Below, one piece after another: positions 49,720 to 58,413 of a stretch of DNA of 64,000 nt (position 1 is its first letter; each line of letters begins with the position of its first letter). A program made the translations under genes and the position numbers. Origin of the DNA: VXRN01 sp963664365 (lineage in GTDB: Bacteria > Chloroflexota > Dehalococcoidia > Lucifugimonadales > UBA1123); the NCBI GenBank assembly GCA_963664365.1, contig OY761144.1:2666001-2730000 (forward strand). Direction: 5' to 3'. The notes under the pieces are model-generated. The model did not search any database and had not been told where the DNA came from. It was given only the letters and a program-made list of their open reading frames with translations.

Positions 49720-52199
49720 ACAAGACACTCGATTGGATGAGCCGTCTCGTCACGGCCCGACCCTGGATCACGATCCTCGTCCTCATCCTCATCACCGTTT
49801 TTCTCGGCTTCGGATCGACATATCGCGCCCCGCCCACCGAGGGCGCCGACGTCGCCTTCCTTCCGCCAGGCCACCCCATCGCCGCCGCGGCGCAAGAAAT
49901 AGACGAGAACTTTGGAGACTCTAGCGAGGTCAGCGTCGTAACGCTCATCTTCAGAGGGGAGGCCCTCACGCCCGACGGTCTCTCACAGATGTCCGCGCTG
50001 GTCGATGAAGTCGCCGCCGACCCTGCCGTGCGGGACCTGCTGGCGCCCGACAGCCCGATTTTCGCCCCCTCGCACCTCGTCGCCGCCGCGCTGCGGGTGG
50101 ACCGATTCGAGTCGATCACACAGGCCGAAATCGACTCCGTACTCACCGTCCCCGAGATTCAGGCCGCCCTCGCCGCGCTGACCGGGACCGACAAAGACGG
50201 CACGCCCGTCGCCATCGCCAACATCAGCCTGATCAATACCGGAGACGAGAGGATTCAGGACGCTGAACGCAGGATCAGCGAGTTGGCGACAGGAGACCAA
50301 GGCCCGCTGCGGGCGAGCAGCCTGTCCCCGATAATCTTCGAGGATGAATATAAGGAGGCCACCGAAACCGGCATGGCTCCGCTCATAGGCCTGGCTTTGT
50401 TGCTGATCGTCGCCCTGCTCCTGCTCTTTACTCGCACTATTGCGGATACGCTGCTGACGCTCACCGGACTCATCTTGTCGATAGTATGGGTCGTCGGAGC
50501 GGAAGGATGGCTTGGGCCAAACGGACTTGGACTAATAGGCCCGCCGAGTTCGCTTTCAACCATGGTGCCCGTCATCATCATCAGCCTTACGGTGGACTAC
50601 GCCATCCAGACTGTATCGCACTACCGCGAGCAGCGAGCTGAGGGCCACCCGGTTCTGACGGCGGTGCGTAATGGACTCAGAAACGTCACTGTCCCGCTGA
50701 CGCTCGCCGCCGTCACTACTATCGTCAGCCTGCTGGTCTCCCTGTTCTCGCCCGTCGGAGTGATAGCCGACTTCGGCGTCGTCGCCGGACTGGGCGTCGG
50801 TATGAGCCTCATTGTGATGCTGACGCTCATCCCCGCCGGACGCACGATCATCGACCGGCGCCGCGAAGCGCGCGGCACGCTCGCGCCGCCCCGTCCCATC
50901 TCCAACGCCCTGCCCGGCATCAGCCGGGCGGCTGAGTGGATGGGCAGAGGGGTTACGCGCCGGCCCGCCCCATACCTCATCGCAGTCATCGCCATAACGG
51001 TTGCGCTCGGCTTCGCCGCCACCGGCCTGAAGTCGGAGTTCAGCATTAAGGACGTCCTGCCTCGGGATGGGCACGTGATGAAGGACATGAACACGCTCCA
51101 AGCCGCAGTCGGCGGCTCCACCGAGGTCACCAGCCTGCTGATCAAGGCCGAAGCCACGCAGACCCGCACCCTTCTGAACCTCCAGGACCTCACCGCATCT
51201 TTCGAGCACGAACTCCGCCGACCGGCGGCGGCGGCCGGCCCAACGCAGGCATCGTACTATTCTATCCTGCGCGACTGGGTCCACGACTCGGGGGAACCCG
51301 GCGACAAGTACGACCCCGAACTCGCAGCGCTCTTCAGCGAAGCCTCCGCAGGCGTCGAACTCGATCCAGATCTGATGCAGCAATTCGTCGATGAGCTCTT
51401 GGCGAGAGATCCCAGCCTCGCCCGCCTCATGACCAACGATCCGCAAGGCGTCGATACAATGCTTGTCCAGTTCCCCACCTACCTGGACGACCCCGAGCAC
51501 ACGAGTACCCTCCAGAAGGAAGTCGAAGATCGATGGTTCGGCGAAGACGACGACATCACCGCCACTTCCGCCAGCATCGTCTCGATCGCCGTCACCGACC
51601 AGATTACGGAACGACAGACGGAGGCGATCAGCACCACCATTGCCGTCGCCCTCACAATCCTCGCCGTCTTCTTCTGGGTGACGCTGCGCCAGCCCGCGCT
51701 CGGAATAGTCGCGGTGGGGCCGATCGTGCTGGTCCTCGTCTCCGTGCTGGGAACCATGGCCCTGCTGAACATTCCCTACACGCTGATCACGTCGATTATC
51801 ACGGCGCTGTCCATAGGAATCGGAGTGGACTACACCATCCACGTGATTCATCGCTACCGCGAGGAGTTCGCCCGCCTGCGAGACCCTGAGCAAGCGGCCA
51901 TACGGACGCTCGCGACCACCGGCTCCGCGCTGTTGGGCTCCGCGTTGACGACGGCCTTGGGCTTCGGCGTGCTCATAGCGTCGCCACTGCTCGCATCCCA
52001 GCAGTTCGGCATCACCGCGACCATCACAATCGTATATTCCCTCATAGTCTCCGTGACGGTCGTGCTGCCCGCGATGGTCGTCTGGGGCGCCTACCAGAAC
52101 ATGAGGCTCCGCTCCATGGTGCAGCGCATGTGGGACGACCTCGACGTGGCCATCGAGGACGTACACCAGCGCCACGGGCAGGGAGAGGCCCCGTCATAG
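49716..52199 (+). CDS. RND/MMPL-family lipid exporter
   Basis: 827 aa. Twelve membrane helices in two halves: helix 1 (WITILVLILITVFLGF), an extracytoplasmic loop, then five helices around SLTVDYAIQTVSHYREQR; the second half repeats this with FAATGLKS, a large loop and SIGIGVDYTIHVIHRYREEF. The GxxxDYxIxxxxRYRE elements in both halves are those of MMPL/HpnN/Patched-like hydrophobe exporters. The ATG overlaps the Rieske stop, and the methyltransferase follows after 11 bp. It probably moves the lipid modified by this operon. Confidence 0.9.
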   Translation: MNKTLDWMSRLVTARPWITILVLILITVFLGFGSTYRAPPTEGADVAFLPPGHPIAAAAQEIDENFGDSSEVSVVTLIFRGEALTPDGLSQMSALVDEVAADPAVRDLLAPDSPIFAPSHLVAAALRVDRFESITQAEIDSVLTVPEIQAALAALTGTDKDGTPVAIANISLINTGDERIQDAERRISELATGDQGPLRASSLSPIIFEDEYKEATETGMAPLIGLALLLIVALLLLFTRTIADTLLTLTGLILSIVWVVGAEGWLGPNGLGLIGPPSSLSTMVPVIIISLTVDYAIQTVSHYREQRAEGHPVLTAVRNGLRNVTVPLTLAAVTTIVSLLVSLFSPVGVIADFGVVAGLGVGMSLIVMLTLIPAGRTIIDRRREARGTLAPPRPISNALPGISRAAEWMGRGVTRRPAPYLIAVIAITVALGFAATGLKSEFSIKDVLPRDGHVMKDMNTLQAAVGGSTEVTSLLIKAEATQTRTLLNLQDLTASFEHELRRPAAAAGPTQASYYSILRDWVHDSGEPGDKYDPELAALFSEASAGVELDPDLMQQFVDELLARDPSLARLMTNDPQGVDTMLVQFPTYLDDPEHTSTLQKEVEDRWFGEDDDITATSASIVSIAVTDQITERQTEAISTTIAVALTILAVFFWVTLRQPALGIVAVGPIVLVLVSVLGTMALLNIPYTLITSIITALSIGIGVDYTIHVIHRYREEFARLRDPEQAAIRTLATTGSALLGSALTTALGFGVLIASPLLASQQFGITATITIVYSLIVSVTVVLPAMVVWGAYQNMRLRSMVQRMWDDLDVAIEDVHQRHGQGEAPS

Positions 52200-52210
52200 G
52201 ATAGAGGCTC

Positions 52211-53248
52211 ATGCAACTCCGCCAACTATCAAAGGGACTCAAGGCCGCATACCGCGGCACAGACGTCAACCGTCGAGTAAAGCGCTTCGACGGGTGGCTG
52301 GACAGAGCGCCCGCGCAGGGCGATGGGGTGACGGACTACGACCACGCGGGCACAGTCAAGGAATACTACGACCTTTGCAGCGAGTTCATGGTGTACGGTT
52401 GGGGCGAATCCCTTCACTTCGCGCCGCTGTCGCCCCAAGAGAGCTTGGAGGAGTCCAAGGTCCGGCATCAGCGGCTGATGATCGCAAAGCTCGAACTGTC
52501 CGAGGGCATGAACGTAATCGACGTTGGATGCGGGATCGGCGGCCCAATGCGCCGCGTCGTCAGAGAGGCCGGCGTCAGGGTGGTCGGGGTCAACAGCAGC
52601 GAAATCCAGTTGGACAAGGCCAAAGCGTTGAACGCCGAGGCGGGAATCGAGCACATGGTGGAATACCTCGCGTGCAGTTTCATGGACATGGGCGCCATCG
52701 CTGACGACACGTTCGACCGCGGCTACGCGATCGAATCGACGTGCCATGCGCCGGACAAGGTGGGCGCGTTCGCCGAGATCTACCGAGCGCTGAAACCCGG
52801 AGCGCTTTTCTGGGGACAGGAAATGTGCATGACGGACAAGTTCGACCCCGACGACGATCGGCACCGGGATATCAAACAGGATCTGATGCACGGCATCGCG
52901 CTCAAGGATATCGCGACTATGGGCGAGGTCAACCGCGACCTCGAAACGGCGGGATTTCAGGTCATCGAGGGAAGGGATCGGGGCGCGGAGGAGAACTATC
53001 CGGCCACGCCGTGGTATCAGCCAATGGCAAAGCGTCACGGAACGCTGGGCAACGCCTTGCGCAGGACTCCGCTGGGCAGGAAGCTATTCTTGGGGGCATC
53101 CACGCTGGCCGAGGCGGTGAGGGTGTTCCCGAAGGGCTCCGCACAGGTCATCGCGCTGCTGGAACGTACCGCCAACGCTTACGTCGCGGGCGGCAAGACC
53201 GGCATCTTCACGCCGTTGTACTGCTTCCTGGCCCGCAAACCGCTTTAG
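52211..53248 (+). CDS. Sterol C-24 methyltransferase-like (SMT/Erg6) protein
   Basis: 345 aa. KEYYDLCSEFMVYGWGESLHF matches the YExGWGxSxHF region diagnostic of Erg6-type enzymes (residues about 50-70). SAM motif I is VIDVGCGIGGPMRR, followed by GVNSSEIQLDKAK; YAIESTCHAPDK is the Erg6 substrate-pocket motif; the C-terminus VAGGKTGIFTPLYCFLARKP matches the extended sterol-methyltransferase C-terminal domain. It would transfer methyl from SAM to C-24 of a sterol side chain. Tocopherol or other MPBQ methyltransferases lack the C-terminal part. Third gene of the operon. Confidence 0.88.
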   Translation: MQLRQLSKGLKAAYRGTDVNRRVKRFDGWLDRAPAQGDGVTDYDHAGTVKEYYDLCSEFMVYGWGESLHFAPLSPQESLEESKVRHQRLMIAKLELSEGMNVIDVGCGIGGPMRRVVREAGVRVVGVNSSEIQLDKAKALNAEAGIEHMVEYLACSFMDMGAIADDTFDRGYAIESTCHAPDKVGAFAEIYRALKPGALFWGQEMCMTDKFDPDDDRHRDIKQDLMHGIALKDIATMGEVNRDLETAGFQVIEGRDRGAEENYPATPWYQPMAKRHGTLGNALRRTPLGRKLFLGASTLAEAVRVFPKGSAQVIALLERTANAYVAGGKTGIFTPLYCFLARKPL

Positions 53249-53307
53249 GCCCTTTTTGTTTCTTCCCGGTCTGTCGGCCCTAGTCTGTGGGGCCGTCGCA
53301 TGGCGCG

Positions 53308-55344
53308 TCAGACGGGAATCTCGCGCCTCCGCTCAGCTATGTGGAACTTCAGCTTCTTGTTCGGGGAGGGGCTCGGAATCGGGCTGATTTTGAGCTTGTA
53401 GTTCTCGGGGCGTATCTCAATTTTGAAGTAGTGCGCGAGCATCAGCAAGTTGACGCCAAGATGCACTTCCAACCAGCGTTGGCCGAGACACGTGTGAGTG
53501 CCGAGTCCGTATGGAGCGTACCCAGGACCGAGATGCTCGTTGCGCGGCGGCAGGTAGCGGTCGATGTCGAAGGTGAAGGGGTCGGGGAAAGCGTCTTCCA
53601 TGTAGTGCGGCGCTGTCTGGGCTACGAAGACTTGCGACCCCACCGGAATTTCGTAGTCCTCGAACATAAACGAATTCATCACGGCCCGGATAGATACCGG
53701 AGCGATGGGGTACATCCGCAGGCACTCCATGAGGAAGCGGTGCGTGACGGCGATTGCGTCTCGGGTCAAGTCCTCGCTGCTCGGATCGCCGTTTTCGAAC
53801 AGTGCGTCGGCTTCGTTTTGGATTTTGTCGTAAAGTTCGGGCTGTGACACCATGGCATAGAGCGCGAAGCTGAACGTATCGCCAACGTACATGCTGGCAA
53901 TCGCGGCTGCCGAAAGGGCGAAACGCAGATTCGACTCAGGTACAAGCTGCGGCTCACTCGCGTGCAGACTCAGCAAGTCATCGGCAAGGTCGCGCGGAGA
54001 TCCGGCGCGCTGGGCGGGGGTGTGGACACTTTGCACACGTTCCACCAGCGTTCCAATGGCTTTCCCGCGCCGTTTCATCCCCGGTGTTTTCAGCATGAAT
54101 TTCGGCAGTATTTGCAATAGGTGAGTGGAAAGCGCGCGTTCTTTGTACTCAATGAGGTCGTCGATGATGTCCTGCGAATCGACGCTGATCATTATCGGCG
54201 AAATCTGGGAGTTGACCATTCGCCTGCACATTCGCGTCGCGTTGAGTGTTTCACCAACCGTCAAACCCGCCATGTATGTCCGCGCCTGACTATAGAGTTG
54301 TTCCAGATGGTCCATCAGCCTCCCGCGAGAATACGCGGGCTGCAAGGCCTTGCGAAGCCGGAAGTGGTCAGCGCCATCCAGAGTAGGCAGTATTCCCGAC
54401 GCGTGATAGAGTTTCTCGAAGTCGGCAAAATGGTCCTTGGCTCTTAGGTACAAGCGCCCGTTTCGATGAACCCAGCGGTTTGCCTCCTGCCCCGCTAGAA
54501 CGATCATGGGTTCTCGAAACGGCGGGCTGATCTGAAACACCGGGCCATACTCTTGAGCCAGAGCGCAAAAGAGCGCGGAAACGTTGCCGGTCCGGAGGTG
54601 TGGATGGAACGCCAGCTTGCGCAGCGGGACGGTGGGAATCTCTTTGGCCAGCGTGGAACGTCGAAGCAGCGGGCCGGCGAGGTTGCTGGACACCGCGTCC
54701 GCGATGGAGCGGCCGATCAGGTCCATTTGGCAGATGAAGCGTATGCGCTCCTCGGCCTGTTCGTCGAGTTGGTACATGAAGCGAAAGACGTCGCACGTGT
54801 TGATGAGGCAGATTGTGATGACGTCTCTGGGACTAGGAATCTCATCGTTGAAGATTGCCCTGCTGATACGGTCCCTGATGAAATGCTGTCCATCCTCTTC
54901 CGCATAGATGTTGAACACCTCGGTTCGCCAAGCATTAGGAGCCAGTGTCCAGTAATCGCCTTCGTGGCGTCTCAGGATATTCATTTCGACGAGACGCTCC
55001 AGAGTCGAGTCGATAATCGACTCCGCGCGGGGCGCGAGCCGTTCGATCCAGTACTGGGTTTTGCGTGGAGTCGGTTCGGATGCGATTTCCTTCAGGATCG
55101 GGTCCAGAATAGGGTTGCCGGTCGCCGTCTGATCTGTAAGGAACAGGGATTCTAGATCGGTATCGATGCAAGATATGAGGGAAAGTTCCGCAAGCACGGC
55201 GCCGATGACGGCGCAGTTCAAATCCCAGCCGGGCACCTGGTGAAAGTAGCCCGACTCTTCGTTGAGGAGCATCAGTATGAGCTCTTCGGGCAAGCTTAGA
55301 ATTTGGGGCGTCGCACCCTCTTTAGACAGATTCATCGCTTCCAT
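53308..55344 (-). CDS. GPP34 (GOLPH3-like) domain fused to cytochrome P450
   Basis: 678 aa. Residues about 15-140 (LSLPEELILMLLNEESGYFH, GAVLAELSLISCIDTD, GNPILDPILKEIAS, RLVEMNILRRHEGDYWTL) have the GPP34 pattern, a membrane-lipid-binding fold of Golgi phosphoprotein 3 and actinobacterial proteins. Residues about 235-660 are a P450: I-helix region ASMYVGDTFSFALYAM, ExxR in FLMECLRMYP, and heme-ligand Cys619 in YGLGTHTCLGQ (Tyr replaces the usual Phe). The N-terminal domain may dock the enzyme on membranes. It follows the FAD gene by 102 bp and converges on the methyltransferase gene. Confidence 0.87.
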   Translation of the reverse strand: MEAMNLSKEGATPQILSLPEELILMLLNEESGYFHQVPGWDLNCAVIGAVLAELSLISCIDTDLESLFLTDQTATGNPILDPILKEIASEPTPRKTQYWIERLAPRAESIIDSTLERLVEMNILRRHEGDYWTLAPNAWRTEVFNIYAEEDGQHFIRDRISRAIFNDEIPSPRDVITICLINTCDVFRFMYQLDEQAEERIRFICQMDLIGRSIADAVSSNLAGPLLRRSTLAKEIPTVPLRKLAFHPHLRTGNVSALFCALAQEYGPVFQISPPFREPMIVLAGQEANRWVHRNGRLYLRAKDHFADFEKLYHASGILPTLDGADHFRLRKALQPAYSRGRLMDHLEQLYSQARTYMAGLTVGETLNATRMCRRMVNSQISPIMISVDSQDIIDDLIEYKERALSTHLLQILPKFMLKTPGMKRRGKAIGTLVERVQSVHTPAQRAGSPRDLADDLLSLHASEPQLVPESNLRFALSAAAIASMYVGDTFSFALYAMVSQPELYDKIQNEADALFENGDPSSEDLTRDAIAVTHRFLMECLRMYPIAPVSIRAVMNSFMFEDYEIPVGSQVFVAQTAPHYMEDAFPDPFTFDIDRYLPPRNEHLGPGYAPYGLGTHTCLGQRWLEVHLGVNLLMLAHYFKIEIRPENYKLKISPIPSPSPNKKLKFHIAERRREIPV

Positions 55345-55446
55345 CTTCTCCGTACCAGTGGCGGTACTCTAAAGCTCCTCAGCATTGCCTGACAACATTA
55401 TACCTTATCCGGCGGTTGTCCTTCCCCACAGTTGGCAGAGCAGTTT

Positions 55447-56811
55447 TCAGCCCTTTGCTTTCTTGAAGCGCCAACCGTGCATTATGCTCCCGTAGTGGTT
55501 GAACGTCCGCCTTGCCTCGGGATCGTCGAAGGGATAATCGGCGCCGATCTGCGTCGCGGCGGCGAGTCCGCTCACAAAGCATGTTTCTTGGCTGTTGATC
55601 AGCGTGTGCGCCCCACAGTGCCAGGCGCCTCTCTTGCCCTGAATGAATCGGAACAAGGGAACCAGCCACGCGACGTGGCGCACGTCGTGGACGACGTGTT
55701 GGAACCACCACCTTCCGATGACCTTATCCCCGTCGATTTCGCTGATCGGGTTGTAGGTCACGAGGCAAGGCTTGTCGGAACGGCTGGCCCATGGCTGCTG
55801 GTTGTGCATGATGTAGGTGATTTCATAGTTGTCCGGCCTGGCGCCGTACTGCTCGATGTGATTGCTCCGCGTCTTCAATGGGTTCACTTCGTCATCCGGT
55901 AGGACTGAGGAGTCTGAGTGTACGACCGTATGGTTGTGAAGTTCGCTTTCGTAGCGCACCGACGAGAGGACGTAGCGTTCCAGCATCGTGGGCTTGTCGA
56001 GTATCATCAGCGACTGGTTGGCATTGCAGGCGAGTATCACGTCGTCAAATGTCTCCTTCACGCCGTCTTCGTCCTCGACCACGACGGCGGACGGGAGACG
56101 ATACACCTTTCGGACAGGCCGGTTCAGGTATATCTTGTCTCGGAAATTGGCCGACAGGTTTTCGTAGATGCGTCGCGTTCCCTGGTCCCACGTCTGCATG
56201 GGCGTGGCGGTTTCGATGTCGAAGAATTCGAGGTACCTCGAAAAGAGGGCCGCGGGCATGTCGAACACGTTGGTCGCCATCAGGAAGTTGACGAACATGG
56301 GCTTGAGTATCTTGTACTTGAAGTCCCCGGAGAACCCTGCGAGGTTCAGGACCGTCCCCATGCTGACGTAGTTGAACGGGTTGAGGGCGTTGAGAAATTT
56401 TGACCGCGAGCGGGTCAGCCCGCCGAACCGATGCAGACGCTTCAGGATTCGTTGAAACTTCGCGATTTCGGATTGGAGTTGTTCCCTGAGTTCGGAGTCG
56501 AAATCGTGGGCGTATGTCTGGCCGCGGTACTTGACGCTGTAACTGAATCTGGTATCGACGAGTTCGATGCCGAACTGCTTCATCAACAGCAGGACGTGGT
56601 GATATACCGACGGAATGCAGGCTGTGACGGAAATGTCGAAGGGAATCGAACTGCCGTCATCCTGCGGCATATCGGCAGTAACCGCATTTCCGCCAATCCG
56701 GTCCTGGGCTTCGAACAGCCGGATGTCAAAGCGGTCCGGGTGGCGGTTCAGCGCCCATGCGGCCCCCAGCCCCGAAATGCCTGCGCCGACAATGGCTATG
56801 CGCCGCGGCAT
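55447..56811 (-). CDS. FAD-dependent amine-oxidase-like oxidoreductase (COG2907 type)
   Basis: 454 aa. Dinucleotide-binding IAIVGAGISGLGAAWALNR, then LFEAQDRIGGNAVT, and a C-terminal FVSGLAAATQIGADYPFDD as in NAD/FAD-binding proteins found near cyclopropane-fatty-acid or sterol genes. ATG 56811 has GGGAG five bases upstream. First gene of the operon with the P450. It may saturate or desaturate an isoprenoid or lipid; unproven. Confidence 0.85.
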   Translation of the reverse strand: MPRRIAIVGAGISGLGAAWALNRHPDRFDIRLFEAQDRIGGNAVTADMPQDDGSSIPFDISVTACIPSVYHHVLLLMKQFGIELVDTRFSYSVKYRGQTYAHDFDSELREQLQSEIAKFQRILKRLHRFGGLTRSRSKFLNALNPFNYVSMGTVLNLAGFSGDFKYKILKPMFVNFLMATNVFDMPAALFSRYLEFFDIETATPMQTWDQGTRRIYENLSANFRDKIYLNRPVRKVYRLPSAVVVEDEDGVKETFDDVILACNANQSLMILDKPTMLERYVLSSVRYESELHNHTVVHSDSSVLPDDEVNPLKTRSNHIEQYGARPDNYEITYIMHNQQPWASRSDKPCLVTYNPISEIDGDKVIGRWWFQHVVHDVRHVAWLVPLFRFIQGKRGAWHCGAHTLINSQETCFVSGLAAATQIGADYPFDDPEARRTFNHYGSIMHGWRFKKAKG

Positions 56812-56862
56812 AGTTTCTCCCTCGGAAGCGGCCACGAAGCCGTGAGAACTCCGCGCGTGGGA

Positions 56863-56938
56863 TGGTGGAGATAGGGGGGCTCGAACCCCCAACCTCGGCA
56901 TTGCGAACGCCGCGCTCTCCCAATTGAGCTATATCCCC
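56863..56938 (-). tRNA. tRNA-Ala (anticodon CGC)
   Basis: Minus strand 76 nt. Acceptor GGGGATA pairs TATCTCC; D arm GCTC-AATTGGGA-GAGC; anticodon arm CGGCG-TTCGCAA-TGCCG with anticodon CGC (reads GCG, Ala); T arm GGGGG-TTCGAGC-CCCCC; discriminator A and an encoded CCA. Confidence 0.96.
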
Positions 56939-57047
56939 ACTATGGTATGACGAGTGCATTATACACGTGATTCAAGGGGCGCGCCAAGTTCGGGCGAGGT
57001 GGGCGACAGGGGTGGGCTGACCACTGACCTAACGCCGATTCGACGAT

Positions 57048-58124
57048 TCAACTCGGAGGCGTCGCAGACCCTCTACGGTTCGCCAACGCCCTCGGGGTCA
57101 ACTCGAAGAGCGGCTCCTCTCCTCGGAAGAACCGCTCCAGCTCATCGACCATCAGAGCAAAGAAGCGGCGGTAGCTTGTCAGCGTCTCTCCCGCTATGTG
57201 CGGACTTAGGAAGGTATTGGGAAGCCGAATTATCTCACTGTCCGGCGGAATCGGCTCCGGGTCGAAGACGTCGAGCCCGGCGACGATGTCTCCGCGCTTC
57301 AGGCGCGCTATGAGCGCGTCGCTGTCCACAACGGCGCCGCGCGACACGTTCACGAACACCGAATTGGAGGGGATCATCTCCAACTCGCGGCGGCCGATCA
57401 TTCCGGCCGTGGCGGGCGTCAGGGGAGCGAGGCAGACGATCACGTCGGACTTTGAGAGCACGTTCTCCAGCGAGGTCTTCACGACGCCTATCGCGTCCGG
57501 CATCTCACTCGCCAAGTAGGGGTCATAGACGCGGATGTCCACCTCGAACGGTCTAAGGTATTTGACCAACCTGCGCCCGATGTGTCCGCACCCGATCAGT
57601 CCGACCCGTTTGCCTGTTAGCTCGCCGTGAACGTATCCAAAATCGTTGTGAGCTGCGCCCTGGGGGGCGTCTCCCGCCAAGATACTCCTGAAGCTCGCGC
57701 CGGCATTGCGGAGCGATATCAGAATCAGGCCGAGAGCCCATTCGGCAACCGGGTAGGAGGAACCCTGGGTGGTATCGACGGCGCGGATGCCGCGCTCCCA
57801 GGCGGATTCCACATCGATGCGGTAGGCGAACCTGTCCCCCTCCAGTTCGCCAATGACTTTGAGGTTGGGGGCGGCGTCCATGACCTCCGCGCCGATCATT
57901 GGCGAGCCGTGTGACACCACGATGCAGTGGACGTCCCCGACGCTTTCGAGCAGCCGCCTAGTGGCGTCGGGTGACTCATTCGGGCCGAACTCGGCGCCTC
58001 CCTCAAGATGCAGCCACTCCCAATCCGCAATCGCGGAGAGCCGGTCGAGCTCGGAAGGCAATAGGCTCATATCGCGCACCCGTCGGCCGCATACGATCAG
58101 GACCTTGCGCAGGGAATTTGGCAT
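57048..58124 (-). CDS. D-isomer-specific 2-hydroxyacid dehydrogenase
   Basis: 358 aa. NAD-binding VGLIGCGHIGRRLVKYLRPF, then VNVSRGAVVDSDALIARLKR (Arg), LDVFDPEPIPPDSEI (Glu) and FLSPHIAGETLTSYRR (His), the Arg-Glu-His triad of phosphoglycerate-dehydrogenase-like enzymes. The substrate is not predictable. GAGGAG is six bases before ATG 58124. Confidence 0.92.
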   Translation of the reverse strand: MPNSLRKVLIVCGRRVRDMSLLPSELDRLSAIADWEWLHLEGGAEFGPNESPDATRRLLESVGDVHCIVVSHGSPMIGAEVMDAAPNLKVIGELEGDRFAYRIDVESAWERGIRAVDTTQGSSYPVAEWALGLILISLRNAGASFRSILAGDAPQGAAHNDFGYVHGELTGKRVGLIGCGHIGRRLVKYLRPFEVDIRVYDPYLASEMPDAIGVVKTSLENVLSKSDVIVCLAPLTPATAGMIGRRELEMIPSNSVFVNVSRGAVVDSDALIARLKRGDIVAGLDVFDPEPIPPDSEIIRLPNTFLSPHIAGETLTSYRRFFALMVDELERFFRGEEPLFELTPRALANRRGSATPPS

Positions 58125-58196
58125 GACATTCTCCTCGAAGAGCGCAGGACTGTGAACGGCCTCGATTCAGAGGCGTCGAACATTATACGACACTAC

Positions 58197-58410
58197 GCCG
58201 GAATCACTATGGCTTTGCGAAGGCCACATAAGGGGGTGGAAATTGGGCAGCATCTCATTCACAACCCTCACCCTAGCCCTCTCCCAGACTTGGGAGAGGG
58301 GATTTTCATGGCAATCACTATGGCTTTGCGAAGGCCACATAAGGGGATGAAAATTGGGTTCGCGCCGATGGACGGGCAACCACGAGGGTTGCCCCTACGA
58401 CAGGTTCTTG
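58197..58410. repeat. Mosaic of dispersed repeats
   Basis: Two units starting AATCACTATGGCTTTGCGAA (58201 and 58314), related to the 87-bp units at 7313; between them an inverted CCCTCTCCC-AGACTTGGGAGAGG repeat (58262-58309), and GGGCAACCACGAGGGTTGCC at 58372. No gene. Confidence 0.8.
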
Positions 58411-58413
58411 GGG

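Noticed and set aside
50556..52175. 539-codon frame antisense to the RND exporter
   Set aside because: Shadow frame rich in His, Asp and Arg; the sense gene has clear MMPL motifs.
56726..56959. Frame reading IAQLGERGVRNAEVGGSSPP
   Set aside because: This is the well-known false frame over a tRNA gene (tRNA-Ala here).
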